Source: an uncultured Gammaproteobacteria bacterium (lineage in GTDB: Bacteria; Pseudomonadota; Gammaproteobacteria; HK1). From it: 64,000 bases of DNA. Shown here one piece after another: positions 41,601 through 52,891 of this stretch. The stretch is taken from positions 1,257,001-1,321,000 of the forward strand of contig OY282378.1 of assembly GCA_958295835.1 (NCBI GenBank). Direction: 5' to 3'. Position 1 is the stretch's first letter. The number at the start of each line of letters is the position of its first letter. The translations under genes and the position numbers were made by a program. The notes below the pieces were generated by a model. The model was not told the origin of the DNA. It made no database searches and worked only from the letters and a program-made list of their open reading frames with translations.

Positions 41601-44600
41601 ACGGAGAGGTTTTCCGCGGCTTTATGCCGCGGCCTCATTGAAGCAGCGGCGTCGGGGCGATCCCCGAGCACTGGAGCGGGGGTTTTCCGCGGCTTTATGC
41701 CGCGGCCTCATTGAAGCCAGCGCGCACTGTACGTGCCGGACGGCATGGGACTGTGTTTTCCGCGGCTTTATGCCGCGGCCTCATTGAAGCAGGTCGCCGG
41801 CGACCACCTCCCGGCCGCGTGTGGTGGTTTTCCGCGGCTTTATGCCGCGGCCTCATTGAAGCTGGAAGTGCTCGGCCCGGAACGCGATGATGTGGCCGGG
41901 TTTTCCGCGGCTTTATGCCGCGGCCTCATTGAAGCGTGTTGCCCGGATGGATCAGGATGGCCGAGTAGTTCGGCGTTTTCCGCGGCTTTATGCCGCGGCC
42001 TCATTGAAGCTCCGATGCGGAGATGGCCCATCTCTGCGCTACGGAGGTTTTCCGCGGCTTTATGCCGCGGCCTCATTGAAGCACCTCGAACCGCGGCATC
42101 GTTGCGGGGGTGGCAATCGTTTTCCGCGGCTTTATGCCGCGGCCTCATTGAAGCGAACTTGCCGCCGGGTCAGCACGCTCGTTATCAACACGTTTTCCGC
42201 GGCTTTATGCCGCGGCCTCATTGAAGCATACATCGCACGCTGATACTCGTGCTGGCTGGCCGGCGTTTTCCGCGGCTTTATGCCGCGGCCTCATTGAAGC
42301 CTCTCTTTCCCGAGGAAGGAGCCGATGGAGATCAAGTTGTTTTCCGCGGCTTTATGCCGCGGCCTCATTGAAGCTGGGCCGGGCAGCGGTAGCCAGAGGT
42401 GATCCGGACAGGGTTTTCCGCGGCTTTATGCCGCGGCCTCATTGAAGCGCGTTGTAGCGTTCGGCGACTCGATCGATGAGCGCGTAGGTTTTCCGCGGCT
42501 TTATGCCGCGGCCTCATTGAAGCGCGTTGCTCGCGACGCCAGACCTCGAGCACCGCCCGCTGTTTTCCGCGGCTTTATGCCGCGGCCTCATTGAAGCCGC
42601 CCGCATCGCGGCCCTCACCGCCACCGTGGGCGACGTTTTCCGCGGCTTTATGCCGCGGCCTCATTGAAGCCCGGAGAACGTGATCCCGAACATCCCGATC
42701 TCGAAGGGTTTTCCGCGGCTTTATGCCGCGGCCTCATTGAAGCACGGCCGAGGGGATGACGTTCCGGGCCTGGCGGCTCTACGTTTTCCGCGGCTTTATG
42801 CCGCGGCCTCATTGAAGCGAGGCCCGATGGCCCGACCAATCGGAGGACCGGCGACGTTTTCCGCGGCTTTATGCCGCGGCCTCATTGAAGCTCGTGCCGT
42901 CGAAGGCGACTGTCGGGCAGATCGAGGAGGTTTTCCGCGGCTTTATGCCGCGGCCTCATTGAAGCGTGCGGGCCTTCGGCCTTCCGGCACCATTGATACC
43001 TGTTTTCCGCGGCTTTATGCCGCGGCCTCATTGAAGCTTCGACGAGGAGAGCATGTTGCCCCTCATCGCGCAGGGTTTTCCGCGGCTTTATGCCGCGGCC
43101 TCATTGAAGCCCTGGCCGCCTTGCGGATGTTGTCTTCGGCCATGCGGAGTTTTCCGCGGCTTTATGCCGCGGCCTCATTGAAGCAGGATCTCTTCCCGGA
43201 TGTTCGGCACGTCGCTTCCGGTGTTTTCCGCGGCTTTATGCCGCGGCCTCATTGAAGCTCCGCACTGGCACACGTGGAGACAGGGCAGGCGAGCGTTTTC
43301 CGCGGCTTTATGCCGCGGCCTCATTGAAGCAGGGGATTCACCCTGGTTACTCGCGCACCGCACCATTGGTTTTCCGCGGCTTTATGCCGCGGCCTCATTG
43401 AAGCGCGCGGAGGACGCCCAACGCCCAATCTGGCCAGCGCACGTTTTCCGCGGCTTTATGCCGCGGCCTCATTGAAGCTCCGCACTGGCACACGTGGAGA
43501 CAGGGCAGGCGAGCGTTTTCCGCGGCTTTATGCCGCGGCCTCATTGAAGCAGGGGATTCACCCTGGTTACTCGCGCACCGCACCATTGGTTTTCCGCGGC
43601 TTTATGCCGCGGCCTCATTGAAGCGCGCGGAGGACGCCCAACGCCCAATCTGGCCAGCGCACGTTTTCCGCGGCTTTATGCCGCGGCCTCATTGAAGCGG
43701 CGCCGGCGAGATCCATATCGATCTCTATGACGACGGTTTTCCGCGGCTTTATGCCGCGGCCTCATTGAAGCCAGGTCACGCCGGATTCCGAGGGTACGCC
43801 CCTGGAGCCGTTTTCCGCGGCTTTATGCCGCGGCCTCATTGAAGCCCGACGGGTCAGTACGCTCGTAATCATGACGAGATGTTTTCCGCGGCTTTATGCC
43901 GCGGCCTCATTGAAGCGCCAGCAGCCCGCTTTGCTTTGGCCGACGTTCGCTGAGTTTTCCGCGGCTTTATGCCGCGGCCTCATTGAAGCAGGTCAGGATT
44001 CGGAAAGCTGGTGACGAGACTGGACATGTTTTCCGCGGCTTTATGCCGCGGCCTCATTGAAGCAGAAAAGGCCATCGGAGGCACCGCATGATCACCAGCA
44101 CGTTTTCCGCGGCTTTATGCCGCGGCCTCATTGAAGCAAGGTCCCGCCGGATTCCGAGGGTACGCCCCTGGAGCCGTTTTCCGCGGCTTTATGCCGCGGC
44201 CTCATTGAAGCCGACTACGCCTTTAAGTGCGCTGTCCCTCGCGCCGCCATGGTTTTCCGCGGCTTTATGCCGCGGCCTCATTGAAGCGCGCGATTTCCAC
44301 TGCAATCGCTATCCCAAAGTCAAGTTTTCCGCGGCTTTATGCCGCGGCCTCATTGAAGCTCATATGGTGATATTGCGCTGATCGAATCGGATCGAGGTTT
44401 TCCGCGGCTTTATGCCGCGGCCTCATTGAAGCGCGTTCGGCCTGATGCTGTTGCTCGGCGCGGAGCAGGTTTTCCGCGGCTTTATGCCGCGGCCTCATTG
44501 AAGCAAGCCTGCTTGGGAGCCCATTGTGCTGGCGAGAACGCCGTTTTCCGCGGCTTTATGCCGCGGCCTCATTGAAGCGGATAGCCGTCCACCGTCCCTC

Positions 44601-47600
44601 CTCGCCGCCGATTGTTTTCCGCGGCTTTATGCCGCGGCCTCATTGAAGCTTGCTGCGGAAATGTATGCCAGAGACTTGCACAGCAAGTTTTCCGCGGCTT
44701 TATGCCGCGGCCTCATTGAAGCACCCCGGGATACTCACAATCCCCGGGGAAACGCTGACGTTTTCCGCGGCTTTATGCCGCGGCCTCATTGAAGCATAAT
44801 CGCCAAAGGTGACGGATGGTTTCTCTCATCCGTCGTTTTCCGCGGCTTTATGCCGCGGCCTCATTGAAGCCTCGCGCGGGACTTCTCAAAGCTCGCGCTG
44901 ACCGGTGTTTTCCGCGGCTTTATGCCGCGGCCTCATTGAAGCGATGGCGATGAGCGCTCCTTGACTCCCCATATCCGATCCGTTTTCCGCGGCTTTATGC
45001 CGCGGCCTCATTGAAGCTGGGCGGACAGGAAGGAGGGGAAGGCAATGGATCCGGTGTTTTCCGCGGCTTTATGCCGCGGCCTCATTGAAGCTTCGGCTGG
45101 CCGGAGAACGAGCCGAATCATGACAGGCGTTTTCCGCGGCTTTATGCCGCGGCCTCATTGAAGCGTGACGAGGATACGGCGGCAGCAGCAACCGTCAGCC
45201 TCGGTTTTCCGCGGCTTTATGCCGCGGCCTCATTGAAGCCGGTAGGGTCCGGAGAGCCGCTACGCCCGTGGCATCGTTTTCCGCGGCTTTATGCCGCGGC
45301 CTCATTGAAGCCCTTCTTGCGGGTGATCTCTGCCATCTCGAGGGAGATGTTTTCCGCGGCTTTATGCCGCGGCCTCATTGAAGCTCATGAGTCGGCACGT
45401 CGTCGTACTCCCGGACCTTGGCGTTTTCCGCGGCTTTATGCCGCGGCCTCATTGAAGCCTGCGAGCGGAACAGCAGCACCAGGCGGAGCGCGAAGGTTTT
45501 CCGCGGCTTTATGCCGCGGCCTCATTGAAGCCCGATAGGAGAGAAAAATGCCTGCTGTCATCCCGGCTGGTTTTCCGCGGCTTTATGCCGCGGCCTCATT
45601 GAAGCTGCCGGAGCCGGCGAACGGGTCCAGCACCATCCCGCCGTTTTCCGCGGCTTTATGCCGCGGCCTCATTGAAGCCCTCCATGCAATCATGCACTTT
45701 CGGATCGACACGGGGTTTTCCGCGGCTTTATGCCGCGGCCTCATTGAAGCACGGATTACGGCCAGACTGCCGCATCCGCAATGAAGAAGTTTTCCGCGGC
45801 TTTATGCCGCGGCCTCATTGAAGCGAGTTACCGCGTTGGAACCACCTGGACAGATTGGGGCGTTTTCCGCGGCTTTATGCCGCGGCCTCATTGAAGCCTT
45901 CACGGCGCAACGTCACGATCCGCTCGTTGCGGACGTTTTCCGCGGCTTTATGCCGCGGCCTCATTGAAGCTTCGGAATTGGTGGCATCCAATTCCATATT
46001 TTTGGTTGTTTTCCGCGGCTTTATGCCGCGGCCTCATTGAAGCGTTGAACAGGCTCGGGAGTTGGAGGTAATGCACGCGAGGCGTTTTCCGCGGCTTTAT
46101 GCCGCGGCCTCATTGAAGCTTGCCTCCTTGTTGAGTACCCCATACAGGGGCCTGGTGTTTTCCGCGGCTTTATGCCGCGGCCTCATTGAAGCACCAGCAC
46201 TTCGCTCGCGATCACCCGCCGCACGTCGTGTTTTCCGCGGCTTTATGCCGCGGCCTCATTGAAGCGCTGACAGCACGCCTGACGAGTCCACCGACCGCCA
46301 GCACGTTTTCCGCGGCTTTATGCCGCGGCCTCATTGAAGCCAGCCGCGCGCCGTGCACGAATCGGCTGTCCCCGGTGTTTTCCGCGGCTTTATGCCGCGG
46401 CCTCATTGAAGCGCTGACAGCACGCCTGACGAGTCCACCGACCGCCAGCACGTTTTCCGCGGCTTTATGCCGCGGCCTCATTGAAGCCAGCCGCGCGCCG
46501 TGCACGAATCGGCTGTCCCCGGTGTTTTCCGCGGCTTTATGCCGCGGCCTCATTGAAGCTACGGAGTCCGCGCAGCAGCGTGCGCCGACGTGGTGGGTTT
46601 TCCGCGGCTTTATGCCGCGGCCTCATTGAAGCTTGAAACCGTCAACGCCTGATTCGCGCCCGTGCCGGTGGTTTTCCGCGGCTTTATGCCGCGGCCTCAT
46701 TGAAGCTCGCCGTCCATCATCAGATGGAACATGAAGTCATGAGGTTTTCCGCGGCTTTATGCCGCGGCCTCATTGAAGCCCGATGAGCGACGCGAACATG
46801 TCCTTACCGCTCCCATGTTTTCCGCGGCTTTATGCCGCGGCCTCATTGAAGCTCTTCCACTTGCTTTCGTCCTCAAGTCGCGCTTCGAGGTTTTCCGCGG
46901 CTTTATGCCGCGGCCTCATTGAAGCTTGGCCGGGTGAACTGCGAGCGGGCTACTCGGCGAGGGCGTTTTCCGCGGCTTTATGCCGCGGCCTCATTGAAGC
47001 GATTTCGATGTTGAACGGCGATTGCGGATTGCCTTGCGTTTTCCGCGGCTTTATGCCGCGGCCTCATTGAAGCAGTCCGCAGGCTGGCGTCCAGTCACGT
47101 CGAGTCGAGGTTTTCCGCGGCTTTATGCCGCGGCCTCATTGAAGCGAGCGCACCGCCGTACCGGCGGCCTGATTGCCTTCGGTTTTCCGCGGCTTTATGC
47201 CGCGGCCTCATTGAAGCGCAACCATGGTGTTTCTCTTTTCAGCGTCCATCGTCTGTTTTCCGCGGCTTTATGCCGCGGCCTCATTGAAGCTTCCTCCGGG
47301 TTTCCCCGCCTATGGTCCATGTTCTCTGCGTTTTCCGCGGCTTTATGCCGCGGCCTCATTGAAGCAGATGCCGCCGCGGAAGCCCCTTGCTCGTCTTCGG
47401 TGGTTTTCCGCGGCTTTATGCCGCGGCCTCATTGAAGCCGCGACCAGGGTGTTCTTCTTTTCAGCATCCATCATTGTTTTCCGCGGCTTTATGCCGCGGC
47501 CTCATTGAAGCGTCAACATCGACGGGCGCACCTTCCTGCTCTCGACCTGTTTTCCGCGGCTTTATGCCGCGGCCTCATTGAAGCCACCATCCTCACCATC

Positions 47601-50600
47601 GGACGAAACGTGATCTCAGCGTTTTCCGCGGCTTTATGCCGCGGCCTCATTGAAGCCCGGTGGCACCGCCGCTCGTCATCCATTCGACCCATCGTTTTCC
47701 GCGGCTTTATGCCGCGGCCTCATTGAAGCGTCGCCCGCAGCGGGTTCCGTGAGTGGACGGAGAGTCACGTTTTCCGCGGCTTTATGCCGCGGCCTCATTG
47801 AAGCGCCCCGACGAGATTCCCCTCGCCCAACCAGGGGTTGGTTTTCCGCGGCTTTATGCCGCGGCCTCATTGAAGCACTGCTCGCCCGGCACCACTTCCA
47901 TACAGGACTCGCCGGTTTTCCGCGGCTTTATGCCGCGGCCTCATTGAAGCCTCCTCACTGTGTCTCGACATCCGAGCAAGCCCGAGGTTTTCCGCGGCTT
48001 TATGCCGCGGCCTCATTGAAGCGATAGTCACCTTGCTCGGCATTCGGAAAAGGCCATCGGTTTTCCGCGGCTTTATGCCGCGGCCTCATTGAAGCGCCGT
48101 GACGAGCCCGGAGCACTGCGCTACCGCGCCTGGTTTTCCGCGGCTTTATGCCGCGGCCTCATTGAAGCGCGGGCCGGGCATCGGTCTGACCGTCACGGAC
48201 AGCAGGTTTTCCGCGGCTTTATGCCGCGGCCTCATTGAAGCCGGGAGCCGAAATTGTGCTGGCTCTCCCGTCGATCGAGGAGTTTTCCGCGGCTTTATGC
48301 CGCGGCCTCATTGAAGCTCCTCCAGGGAGGAGATCTTCTTCTCCAGGGAATCGATGTTTTCCGCGGCTTTATGCCGCGGCCTCATTGAAGCGAGCGCCCA
48401 CGATGACGGCCGCCGTGGTCTTGGCGGTGTTTTCCGCGGCTTTATGCCGCGGCCTCATTGAAGCCGCGTCCACGCCTCGATTCCGTCCGGGCAGCATCCG
48501 CGTTTTCCGCGGCTTTATGCCGCGGCCTCATTGAAGCCACGTCACCCCGTCCTGACGCTCGGGGCGGCCGCGCCGTTTTCCGCGGCTTTATGCCGCGGCC
48601 TCATTGAAGCTTCTCCATCAGGCAGGCGTCTTCCCCGGCCGCAAGGGCGTTTTCCGCGGCTTTATGCCGCGGCCTCATTGAAGCTGGTCTCGCGCGGTGG
48701 CAAAGGATGATGGGCACGCGAAGTTTTCCGCGGCTTTATGCCGCGGCCTCATTGAAGCTCGAAGCGGCCGGGAAGACGGTGCGCGAGTGCCGTCCGTTTT
48801 CCGCGGCTTTATGCCGCGGCCTCATTGAAGCAGGGCGACGGTGCTGCCGTCGCTCAACGTCAGCGTCGTTTTCCGCGGCTTTATGCCGCGGCCTCATTGA
48901 AGCTCCTTGGGTGTGGGTCCGGGCCGGATGCCTGTTCCCCCTGTTTTCCGCGGCTTTATGCCGCGGCCTCATTGAAGCCTGGTACGGAACTCCCATCCGG
49001 GCACGGGTGCGGTGAGTTTTCCGCGGCTTTATGCCGCGGCCTCATTGAAGCGGCGTAGCGGATTCCCGGACGATCACCTATCGCCAGCGAAGTTTTCCGC
49101 GGCTTTATGCCGCGGCCTCATTGAAGCTCCATTGCCCGGAGCCCCACGCTCAGCCCCGCCGACAGTTTTCCGCGGCTTTATGCCGCGGCCTCATTGAAGC
49201 CAGAGGAAATCGCGCACGCACTATCGCGCGATTGGAAGTTTTCCGCGGCTTTATGCCGCGGCCTCATTGAAGCACGATATTCGTGATGTAAGTAGATGCG
49301 TTCTCGCGCGCGTTTTCCGCGGCTTTATGCCGCGGCCTCATTGAAGCGTCACGGGTGGGGTCGCCGGTGCGATGGGACACGTCCCGTTTTCCGCGGCTTT
49401 ATGCCGCAGCCTCATTGAAGCAGAGACGCGAACGTCGCGCTCTCCTCGCCCGTGAGCTCGGTTTTCCGCGGCTTTATGCCGCGGCCTCATTGAAGCTTCC
49501 GGGACTACGTAAGGCTCGTGAAAGAGCTACGGCCCGTTTTCCGCGGCTTTATGCCGCGGCCTCATTGAAGCTCCAGCCGCCCCAGCTCACGTGCTCAAAC
49601 GGCAAGACGGTTTTCCGCGGCTTTATGCCGCGGCCTCATTGAAGCACTGCCGATTGACTTGGCTAATGCTGCTCCCGCCGTTAGTTTTCCGCGGCTTTAT
49701 GCCGCGGCCTCATTGAAGCGGCCCACTGTCTGCCCGCTCCACGACCGGTCGCGCTGCGTTTTCCGCGGCTTTATGCCGCGGCCTCATTGAAGCCCTCATT
49801 CGGCACAGCTCCGATCTCGACGGGCTGATCTGTTTTCCGCGGCTTTATGCCGCGGCCTCATTGAAGCACGCGCGGATGACCCGCCGGCGCTCGGCTGCTC
49901 CGATAGTTTTCCGCGGCTTTATGCCGCGGCCTCATTGAAGCAGGGCAGGGCCGAAGCGCACTCGTGATACCCTTGCGGCGGTTTTCCGCGGCTTTATGCC
50001 GCGGCCTCATTGAAGCGCGCAGCCGGCCCTACGTCTTCTCCGGCCCGCGGTCGAGGTTTTCCGCGGCTTTATGCCGCGGCCTCATTGAAGCGTGCGGCTC
50101 CGGGGACTCGGCCAGCCGCAGGCACTTGTTTTCCGCGGCTTTATGCCGCGGCCTCATTGAAGCGCGCACTACATCGAGACGCATCCGCTCGCGGCGGGCG
50201 GTTTTCCGCGGCTTTATGCCGCGGCCTCATTGAAGCGCCCACGTCATCGCCAAGCACAATGGCGGCAAGGTCGTTTTCCGCGGCTTTATGCCGCGGCCTC
50301 ATTGAAGCACCGTGATGGCTCAGGTGTCTACGACCGTAGGGGCGAAGTTTTCCGCGGCTTTATGCCGCGGCCTCATTGAAGCCGGTCACCGTGCAGGACA
50401 GTGCCGCCGTGCAGTCGATCGTTTTCCGCGGCTTTATGCCGCGGCCTCATTGAAGCGGTACCGTCACGCTCCCATCGTCCGGCGCCCCCCCGCCGTTTTC
50501 CGCGGCTTTATGCCGCAGCCTCATTGAAGCACGAAAGACGCGCTAGCGGGTAGATCTGCCGGCACGGTAGTTTTCCGCGGCTTTATGCCGCGGCCTCATT

Positions 50601-50605
50601 GAAGC
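38670..50605 (+). CRISPR. CRISPR array, about 163 repeats of 36 bp, type I-G
   Basis: Repeat starts GTTTTCCGCGGCTTTATGCC and ends GCGGCCTCATTGAAGC. Inside it, CCGCGGC-TTTAT-GCCGCGG gives a 7-bp stem with a 5-base loop, and the 3' end ATTGAAGC is a classic type I crRNA 5' handle, so transcription runs left to right, away from cas2. Spacers are mostly 35-39 nt; a hand count gives 163 repeats and 162 spacers. Repeats are almost perfectly conserved; two near the far end (49386 and 50495) share a G-to-A change that breaks the stem. Blocks of one, three and two spacers are duplicated at 40468, 43259 and 46266. Translating reading frames through the array is misleading, because repeats simply encode recurring peptides. 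Confidence 0.99.
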
Positions 50606-50736
50606 GATGTGGGACAGAAGTGAACCCCATCGAGCAGGGCCATCCACATCGCTTGGTCAATGGCGTTCAGCACGTCCGGACGGTTGAGGCGCAGGACGGC
50701 GATGCCGCCGTCATGCTCGATCTCGACCCGATTCAT
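50606..50736 (-). pseudogene. Enoyl-CoA hydratase/isomerase N-terminal fragment cut by the CRISPR array
   Basis: On the minus strand ATG 50736 opens MNRVEIEHDGGIAVLRLNRP followed by DVLNAIDQAMWMALL, the unmistakable start of a crotonase-family protein (about 43 residues). It then runs straight into the last CRISPR repeat and stops there. GAGG lies directly upstream. The remaining ~200 residues are missing from the window. It follows the acyl-CoA dehydrogenase-like gene in the same direction and was probably part of that catabolic operon before the array boundary formed. Confidence 0.8.
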
Positions 50737-50946
50737 CCTCGGAGTCCCTCCATGCAGCCATTACCCCGCACTGGTCGCGCTGCGGCCCCGCTCCCGCGTC
50801 GTGGCCTGCGAACGTGAATCGGGTGTCGTCTTCCGTGATGCGCAGTCTTTCCGCCTCGCCGAGCCCGCATGCTCGCCCAATCGCCGGGGCCACCTTGCAT
50901 TCGGATCCACGCATCGACCGATCCCGCTGCCGAGGCGGCTGCTCTC

Positions 50947-52170
50947 CTACCCTTTCGCCGCGAGACGGCTGAATCCGTCGCGGGTCTGCGGCAGCTTGCG
51001 ATTCAGGATGCGCGACGCCACCACGGTGCGCAGGATCTGTGCGGTGCCGCCGCCGATGGTGAACATCCGGGCGTCGCGCGCCATGCGCTCCAGCGGCAGG
51101 TTGCGCGAGTAGCCGCGCGCCCCGAAGCACTGGAGCGCGTCGTTGGTGACCTCGATCGCCATCTCCGAGGCGAAGATCTTGGCCTGGGCGGCCAGGGTCA
51201 CGTCCGGGAAGGGAGCGGCGCTCGCCGCCGCCTTGTGGATCATGAGCCGGGCCGCGGCGATCCGGATGCTCATGTCCGCGAGCATCCATTGCAGCCCCTG
51301 GAACTCGGCCAGCGGGCGGCCGAACTGCTCGCGCTCGCCGACGTATGCAAGGGCGCGGCGGTAGGCGCCGTCGGCGATGCCAAGGGCGACCGTGGCCGCG
51401 CCGACCCGCTGGGAGTTGTAGGCGTTCATCAGGTCCGCGAACCCGCGCCGGAACCCGCTCGGGGCCAGGAGGACGCGATCGGCCGGCACCTCCATGTCCT
51501 CGAACCGGATCTCGGTCTCCGGGATGCCGCGCAGTCCCATCGCCGGCTCGCGCGCGCCGATCTTCAGTCCTTGGGTCTCACCGCGGATTGCGATGAAGCC
51601 GCCGATCCCCTGCTCGGCGCCCCGCTCGTCGAACACCCGCGCGAACACCAGATGCAGGCGCGAGACGCCACCGCCGGTGATCCAGTGCTTCGCGCCGTTG
51701 ACGACGTAACCGCCGCCGCGCCTGTCGGCGCGGGTGGTCATCTCGCTGGCCGCGCTCCCCGCCCCGGGCTCGGTGATGCAGATCGCGGGCTTGTCGCCGG
51801 AGAGCACCATCTCCGCGCCGAGGCGCTTCTGCGCCTCCGTCCCGTAGTGCATGAGGGCCGAGATCGCACCCATGTTCGCCTCGACCACGATCCGGCCGGT
51901 GACGCCGCATACCTGCGCCATCTCGTCGATGACCAGTGCGGCGTCGAGGAAGCTTCGCCCCTCGCCACCGTAGCTCCGGGGGATGGTCATGCCCATGAAG
52001 CCGGCGTCGCGTAGCGCCTCGACGTTGTCCCACGGATACTGCTCGGTGCGATCCACCTCGGCCGCCCGTGGCTCGATGACCTCGCGCGCGAGCTCGCGGG
52101 CGCGGTCCTTCAGTGCCTGCTGGGCGGCGGTCAGCTCGAACTGCGGTGCGTTGTCCAGTCGCTCGTTCAT
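50947..52170 (-). CDS. Acyl-CoA dehydrogenase superfamily protein, likely 3-sulfinopropanoyl-CoA desulfinase
   Basis: FAD-dependent acyl-CoA dehydrogenase fold, 407 residues. Substrate/FAD segments are PAICITEPGAGSAASEMTTR, YVVNGAKHWITGGG, AYNSQRVGAATVALGIADGA and REQFGRPLAEFQGLQWMLAD. At the position of the usual catalytic Glu (YEGT in typical enzymes) it has FTIGGGTAQILR, so the base is absent. That substitution, the TEQYPWDNV segment and the final KLPQTRDG recall the 3-sulfinopropanoyl-CoA desulfinase of Advenella (recalled from family knowledge, not searched), which releases sulfite without redox chemistry. Neighbours (FAH hydrolase, truncated enoyl-CoA hydratase) fit an acyl-CoA degradation operon. 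If not a desulfinase, it is a non-canonical acyl-CoA dehydrogenase. Confidence 0.75.
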   Translation of the reverse strand: MNERLDNAPQFELTAAQQALKDRARELAREVIEPRAAEVDRTEQYPWDNVEALRDAGFMGMTIPRSYGGEGRSFLDAALVIDEMAQVCGVTGRIVVEANMGAISALMHYGTEAQKRLGAEMVLSGDKPAICITEPGAGSAASEMTTRADRRGGGYVVNGAKHWITGGGVSRLHLVFARVFDERGAEQGIGGFIAIRGETQGLKIGAREPAMGLRGIPETEIRFEDMEVPADRVLLAPSGFRRGFADLMNAYNSQRVGAATVALGIADGAYRRALAYVGEREQFGRPLAEFQGLQWMLADMSIRIAAARLMIHKAAASAAPFPDVTLAAQAKIFASEMAIEVTNDALQCFGARGYSRNLPLERMARDARMFTIGGGTAQILRTVVASRILNRKLPQTRDGFSRLAAKG

Positions 52171-52180
52171 CGTTGTCGCC

Positions 52181-52891
52181 TTACGCTACCTCGATCTCGA
52201 TCGTGTCCACGCCCTCCACGCCGCCGGTCATGACGTCGCCGCGCTCGATCGCCCCGACCCCGGCCGGAGTTCCCGTGAAGATCAGATCGCCGGGGGCCAG
52301 GGTGAACAGGGCGGAGAGCTGCTCGATGATCTCGGGCACCGTCCAGATGAGCTCCTTCAGGTTGCCCTCCTGCCGGATCTCGCCGTTCACCGCGAGCCAG
52401 ATCCTTCCTTCGGCCGGATGCCCCACCGCGCCGGCCGGATGCACCGGCGTGCACGGCGCGGAGTGCTCGAACGCCTTGCCCGCCTCCCACGGGCGGCCGA
52501 GCTTCTTCGCGGCTCCCTGGAGGTCCCGGCGGGTCATGTCGATCCCGACCGCGTAGCCCCATACGTGGTCGAGCGCGCCGGACGCCGCGATGCCGGAGCC
52601 GCCCGCGCCGATCGCACAGACCAGCTCGATCTCGAAGTGCACGTCGCGGGAAGCGGCCGGGTAGGGGAACTGCGAGCCGCTCGGGAGCAGGGCATCGGGA
52701 TTCTTCTGGAAGAAGAACGGGGGCTCGCGCTCCGGATCATGGCCCATCTCGCGGGCGTGCGCGGCGTAGTTCCGTCCCACGCAGTAGATGCGGCGCACCG
52801 GAAACCGGGCGTCGGCGCCGGCATTGGCGTTGCCGGCACCGCCGCCGACGGGGAGACTCGGTGTCGCCGGAGGTTCGATGACGTATTCCAT
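52181..52891 (-). CDS. Fumarylacetoacetate hydrolase (FAH) family protein
   Basis: Metal-dependent hydrolase or isomerase or decarboxylase of the FAH fold. About 236 residues from ATG 52891. Signatures: [47 protein letters not shown] (metal-binding E-x-E region), [20 protein letters not shown] and [18 protein letters not shown]. The usual C-terminal part is complete. Specific substrate is not readable. The stop is 10 bp before the start of the acyl-CoA dehydrogenase-like gene, so they are co-transcribed. Confidence 0.87.
   Translation of the reverse strand: MEYVIEPPATPSLPVGGGAGNANAGADARFPVRRIYCVGRNYAAHAREMGHDPEREPPFFFQKNPDALLPSGSQFPYPAASRDVHFEIELVCAIGAGGSGIAASGALDHVWGYAVGIDMTRRDLQGAAKKLGRPWEAGKAFEHSAPCTPVHPAGAVGHPAEGRIWLAVNGEIRQEGNLKELIWTVPEIIEQLSALFTLAPGDLIFTGTPAGVGAIERGDVMTGGVEGVDTIEIEVA

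Noticed and set aside
38798..50527. Many open frames through the array repeating a short peptide (AALCRGLIEA or PRLYAAASLK)
   Set aside because: They are translations of the 36-bp CRISPR repeat in different frames, not protein genes.
50737..50946. A gene in the gap between the enoyl-CoA hydratase fragment and the acyl-CoA dehydrogenase-like gene
   Set aside because: No frame with a start, ribosome site and recognisable content was seen.
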